This document shows, piece by piece, positions 59,545 through 64,000 of a stretch of DNA of 64,000 nucleotides. The first letter of the stretch is position 1. Each line of letters opens with the position of its first letter. Source of the DNA: Entomortierella parvispora (lineage: Eukaryota; Mortierellomycota; Mortierellomycetes; Mortierellales; Mortierellaceae); assembly GCA_963573315.1 (NCBI GenBank), contig OY752153.1, positions 1-64,000 of the forward strand, in the 5' to 3' direction. Under the pieces are notes generated by a model. It saw only the letters and a program-made list of their open reading frames with translations. It did not search any database and had not been told where the DNA came from. A program made the position numbers and the translations under genes.

Positions 59545-60535
59545 TTGATGAAGAGAATGTGAGGAATGGAGATGCGATCATGAGGAAGTGTTTTTTCTCT
59601 TTGTTTCCTGGGCGAAGCAGATCAGACGGTGGCTTGTGTCACGTGGACTGGCTTTTTTTTTTTTTTCTGGGGAGGAAAGAGGACAAAGTCGACGCGGTAG
59701 TTGTGCGGGACCCACAGTTGTGCAGCAAAGGGGACAGACAGTTCTCACTCACTCACTCTCTCTCTCTGAGCCAGGCAGGTCCTCCATGTCCCAATGGCTG
59801 TTGGAAGCACATTCCTACAAGAAAAGAATATGCTGAACAACAGCTGTCGTTGCCCCTTCGCGTCTTGTCCCTCTCTCTCTCTCTTGTGTGTTTGGGGAAA
59901 GCGCTTGTCTCCGAGGAGAATATATTTCCTCAGGCACAGACACGTACGAACCCATTGTTTGATGTCATGGATGACTCCAAAGATCCACAACGGGCTGGCT
60001 GGCAGCAGCAGGCGGGCAGACGGGCTGGTCACCAGTAGCTGTGTGGGCACACAAACACACGACAAGCAGGTTGACGCGAGAGAGGTCAGCCTAAAAAAAA
60101 AAAAGAAAAAAAAAAAGTAAAAAAAGCGAGAGCCTTTCTCAGCTTTGCTCGTTCCCTCCACGTTTCCACTTCCTTTGCCGCCCGTCCTTCCTTGCCTTGT
60201 TTCCTTCTCTTCTCTGTCTTCCGCCTCTCCCTCTTGTCCTTCTCCTCTTCGACCATTGGATGTAGTTCACTCTGATCCACCATCCCTTTGTTGTCTCTCT
60301 TTTCCATTCTCTTCTTGCGCGCATACCTCTGTCTCTCTCTGTATTCCACTCTGTGCCTGAAACACTGCTGCTGTTGGACCCTCTCCTCCTCCTACTGCCA
60401 TATACTTTCCTTCTCTCCCTCACTCTTACTCAGCACGCTCCGCCCCGACCCCATTGTTGCTCGCTCTTTCCTCTGTGCATTCATACCGCACATTGAGCAA
60501 CAACAGTACTCCTCCGCCCCCTTTCTACTCGACCC
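59545..60535. other. Divergent intergenic region with CT-rich leader
   Basis: Shared upstream region of TYW3 (-) and the BAR-like gene (+). It contains T and A runs (59647-59666 and about 60093-60125) and a strongly pyrimidine-rich leader at 60130-60530. No gene supported. Confidence 0.5.
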
Positions 60536-63500
60536 ATGCCCGCCATGCTCTCGACCGTCTCGCTCATTGACCCTACGACCCTCAATCCATCCTTCTCGGG
60601 ACCAGACACGAGCAGGATGGGTAGGCCTGGCGTGATCATCACGCGCGCAGACCAGCAGACCGCCGTTGACCAGTTCCAACTCCTCCTCACCTCCGCAAAG
60701 GCGTATCGTCTCCAGATGCTGGCCCTCTCCAAGGCTGCTGCTGGCTTTGGATATGCTCTGGAAAAGATTGCACACTCCAAGGCCTCCGTGAGGGATCCGA
60801 CCAACGTCTGTAAGTTTCCTTTCCCCTTCCCTTTTTTTTCCGCCCGCGCCAGTGTCTTCCATAGTCCCAATTGTTCTCTGGCTCGTAACTGGCTCCCTGA
60901 CATGACGCTATCCTATTCTTTGCTTGCATCAGGCTCGAGTCTGCAGGCCGCTGCAGGACTGCACTATCTCATGTCGAACCACCACCAGATTCTCAGCGAC
61001 ACTCTGTACAAGCAATTCGAAATTCCGCTTCTTCAGCACTTGGACACACACAAGGCCAACATCGAAGCTAGCGAGGCTCAGTACGAGCGTTCAATGCGCG
61101 AAATGAGCCAAAAGATCAAAGAAACCGAGGCAACCTCTCTTCAGAATGGACGCAAGCGCCAACGAGGCAAGTGTGTGTCCCTGTCGTGTTTTTTTTTTTT
61201 TTTTGTTTCGTCTCTGGCGTTCTCTTGTTTTTGTGCTTGCATGGTCAGATCTGTCAGTTCTTTCCCAGAGAAGCCAGTGAGCGAAAGAAAACCTTCTTCT
61301 GCTTATGTGATCGTCCATGGGTGGGTCAGACACTGATCGAACACTGCATGGCCGTATTCCATGGCCGCGGGAACCACATTTTCCTTGACCAACTAGGCGA
61401 TATGTGTGTATCTTCTATTTGCCCGTTTGTCCATTCTTCATTCACTTTCGCTCTCCTTCATTCCCAGGCCAAGTAGCGGCCATTCTACTGTCTGCTCTTT
61501 GCTATCGTCTCTAGCCCGTCCTGATCAACCCGACTGTCTATGTCCTGACTATCCGGGCCACTGACAAACAATCAGACGGTTCAGCATCCCTCTTCATTGC
61601 ACTTGCCTCGCACCCCTCGTTTCCCACATGTCCCTATCATCTGATCAGCGACTACACTGGGCACTGGGCGGACACTCAAGGGATGGGCAAACAGCCGATT
61701 TCATGGCGTTCCTTTTTGTGCACCTTCGTTGTGTTGTTTGTGCCACTATTTTTTTTTTGTCACCCTTCCCTTGCCAGTTCAATTGCACTCCTTTTTGGGC
61801 CAACAAACCTCACCCACAACCCCGATCGTGCAGGTGAGGTTTATACAAAGACTGCCCTCCCTCGGGGCCCTGGCAGCGTTTCATGACTCGGAAGATATTG
61901 GACCTGGTTGCTATCAGGCCTGTTTCTTTTGTTTCTTTACCGCTGCCCCGACTGCAGTTTGGACTCGTCCCATTCTCCCTTTGTCGCATCCTAAGAGCAG
62001 TCGCAGCATGACTTGCATCTGCGCCTTCGTCAGAGTGGACTTGCCCCCCACTTTACTAAATCATGCAACCGCAGCCCACCCCACCCCCCTAGTTTTGCCT
62101 CCAATTGTTGATTTGAAGGACTGCAGAAGGTTCTTCCGCGACGTTCCTTGCAATTGTGGAATGAAATGGACACAACAACAACAAAAAACACTCCAACACA
62201 GAGAAAAACCACAACTCTCTACCATGTCATGCCACACATGCATGGTATGACAAGGCCCTGATATCTGCCAAACATTGGATCAAATGGAAAAAAAAAAGGT
62301 CGAGATGCTTCCCCTTTTGTCTTTTATTAACTGTGGGAGTCGATTTTGCATCCCCGATTTTAAATAGACCTGCTGCAGTTCAGACAAGCCTTGACGACAT
62401 TGACCATGCAGGTGGATGAACTGGAACGGATCAAGCTTGGCTACTACTTTAGTAACTTGGAGAGTGAGCAAGCAAACCTGCAATTGATCCTGCAAAAAAC
62501 ATCTACTATTGTCCGCGCCGAGGTCGACATTTATGAGAGAATCGCCAACAAGGGATTGAACGACACCATTCTAGAGCCCGTACGTCCCAACACATTGAAT
62601 TGATACCTCAGCCCCCTTTTCTCTTAATGAAAACGACGACTGACTACCCATTTTCTTGTTTGGCCACCCCGATATTTGGGACGATATAGATGACGACGCA
62701 AGGACCAGATCCTTACTGCACGTATCCTACCACCGATGAATTTTCGTCTATATTTTCCATTTTGCCACCGACACCCATCATTGCTACGGCGGGCGCCTCT
62801 TCAACTTCAACGCCTCAGCCAGAGTCGACCATGTCAAACTTTTATGGGTACCATGAAGCCAATCCCTTTTCGACGGCAAGGAATCAAACCAACAACCCTC
62901 CTCGCGATAGGCACTTGTTTGGAGAGATATCCTCTGTGGAATCAAAGGCGTCCATGATGCATCAGGCTGCAGCACTGCTTTCCAAGGACGGGAATGGAGC
63001 CGAGGCTGTAGTGCCGGTGACATTGGAGGAGTCTACCACTTCAAAGGAAAGTCGACATACTGCCTCGGAAGAGACGGCGAGAGATGAAATGGAAGACCAT
63101 GACGAGAGAACTGAAGCGGCTGTCGATTCGTTGACGGTTCAAGAATCGGAACAGGAGCTCATTGAAAATCCACAACTGCAGACTGTACCAGAGGAGGCCA
63201 TGCCGGATTCCCCCTCTTCATCGACTGGAGCCCGTGACGAGGAAGCATCCCCAAGTCAGGGAGTGGATCTGCGCACTGGAGAGAATCACCACCGCCGTCA
63301 GCAGGAGCTTGATGATAGTCCTCAGCCCTCCTCGAGCATCAGCAGCGCTCAGGCTTCTTCCTCTGTACAATCCTACAGTCTCCGATCGCGTTCTGGATCT
63401 CGCAGTCATCGGATGTTGGGCACGACTCCAGATTCACCCCCTGTGGGAGCCTCCATTCACATCTCAAAGGACTCTGAACTCTTGAACAATCGCGACTTTT

Positions 63501-64000
63501 CTTTCTCGTACGAGCCCAGGGAACTGCTGGAACAAAGGGGTCAGCACCATTCGCAATTGAACCTCAGTCATCACTCACAACAACGCTTCAGCAATGGATT
63601 CGCGGATATGGATCATGATTCGTCCCTGGAGGACTTTCGAGCCATCACCACTTCCTTGACCTCGCAACAAGTGTCCTCAACCGTCACGGTCCCCTCTCAT
63701 GGATTGTTGCATCGATCCAGCCATGGCCATCTTAGCCACAGTTCTTCCTCCAATCTCAGCAGTGCTGGAAGCATGAGCAGTGGATCCATGGGAAGTCTTC
63801 ATCACCGCCGAAGCACTGGGATGATCAAGACCAGCAGCCAAACAGGCGAGGGCAGTGGTCACATGGAGACATCCTCGTCAGCCCTCTTTGGAACGTCAAT
63901 GGAGGAACCGTTCCTGCCGTTGATGAAGCAACGCGTGGAGATGGCGGATCATATCCGGGAGCTGGGACGGGGATTGGACGACGGCATGCCTGCGTTCTTT
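60536..64000 (+). CDS. BAR-like (Ivy1/I-BAR type) protein, cut off by the window end
   Basis: Exons 60536-60809, 60933-61166, 62368-62579 and 62690 to beyond 64000; 677 codons are seen and the last exon is still open. Residues about 40-240 form a long helical domain (VDQFQLLLTSAKAYRLQML, GFGYALEKIAHSKA, then NGRKRQRDLLQFRQALTTL and VDELERIKLGYYFSNLESE), with the pattern of BAR/I-BAR membrane-curvature proteins such as yeast Ivy1. The remainder is Ser/Gln/His-rich and probably disordered, ending with a short helix (MADHIRELGRGLDDGMPAFF). The intron between exons 2 and 3 is 1201 nt with a GC donor (GCAAGT). This is the only join I found that keeps phase and restores the helix. It is likely a cytosolic protein on vacuolar or endosomal membranes, by analogy. 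Confidence 0.75.
61167..62367 (+). other. 1.2-kb intron of the BAR-like gene (GC-AG)
   Basis: Donor GCAAGT at 61167 and acceptor TAAATAG at 62367. Nearly all other introns in the window are 70-250 nt. It is CT-rich with T runs (61189-61204, 61749-61759) and contains several short frames, none convincing. It may hold an unrecognised alternative exon, a small RNA or an old insertion. Confidence 0.5.

Noticed and set aside
1..64000. tRNA genes, rRNA genes and CRISPR arrays
   Set aside because: Looked for by eye using T-loop-like motifs and regularly spaced repeats. No convincing candidate was found; a dedicated scan could still reveal a tRNA.

Overview
The window is the end of a chromosome from a filamentous fungus, most likely one of the early-diverging Mucoromycota and probably Mortierellomycotina. 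It opens with a telomeric array of the 10-base unit CCCTAAAAAA. Genes carry many short (about 70-125 nt) GT-AG introns with GTAAGT-like donors. The gene content (a Crinkler-type protein, a P2X-type channel, a Fanzor/TnpB-type nuclease, F-box proteins) fits that group. The taxon is my inference, not something read directly.

Layout. 1-349 is telomere. 350-9270 is gene-poor subtelomere: AT-rich DNA, a 27-bp perfect inverted repeat, a GA-rich satellite, and the first copy of a 0.75-kb repeat. 9271-12241 holds a six-exon Crinkler gene (ubiquitin-like header, P-loop NTPase, PD-(D/E)XK nuclease) between two diverged direct copies of that repeat. 14176-14971 is a broken ricin-B-type lectin gene, followed by a second GA-rich block. 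From 16437 ordinary genes begin: a 2OG-Fe(II) oxygenase, a small CxxC protein, a MITE-like element, a DMT/YdcZ transporter, a P2X-type channel with an enormous tail, a pyridoxamine-phosphate-oxidase-fold protein, an F-box protein, an eight-exon alpha/beta hydrolase, a DUF726/TMCO4-like protein, an F-box/LRR protein and a secreted Kre9-like protein.

The most unusual locus is 44485-50054 on the minus strand. An XPG/FEN1-like nuclease reading frame runs, through introns of matching phase, into a Fanzor (eukaryotic TnpB) RNA-guided-nuclease-like protein. The model predicts one protein of about 1730 residues. Two abutting hairpins sit on its stop codon, where TnpB-type guide RNAs normally lie.

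The right end (52468-64000) holds a ten-exon gene of unknown function, a small secreted cysteine-rich protein, the wybutosine-synthesis gene TYW3 and the 5' part of a BAR-like protein that runs off the window. There are no operons here. All exon models were built by hand from splice motifs, reading phase and remembered family features, without alignments.
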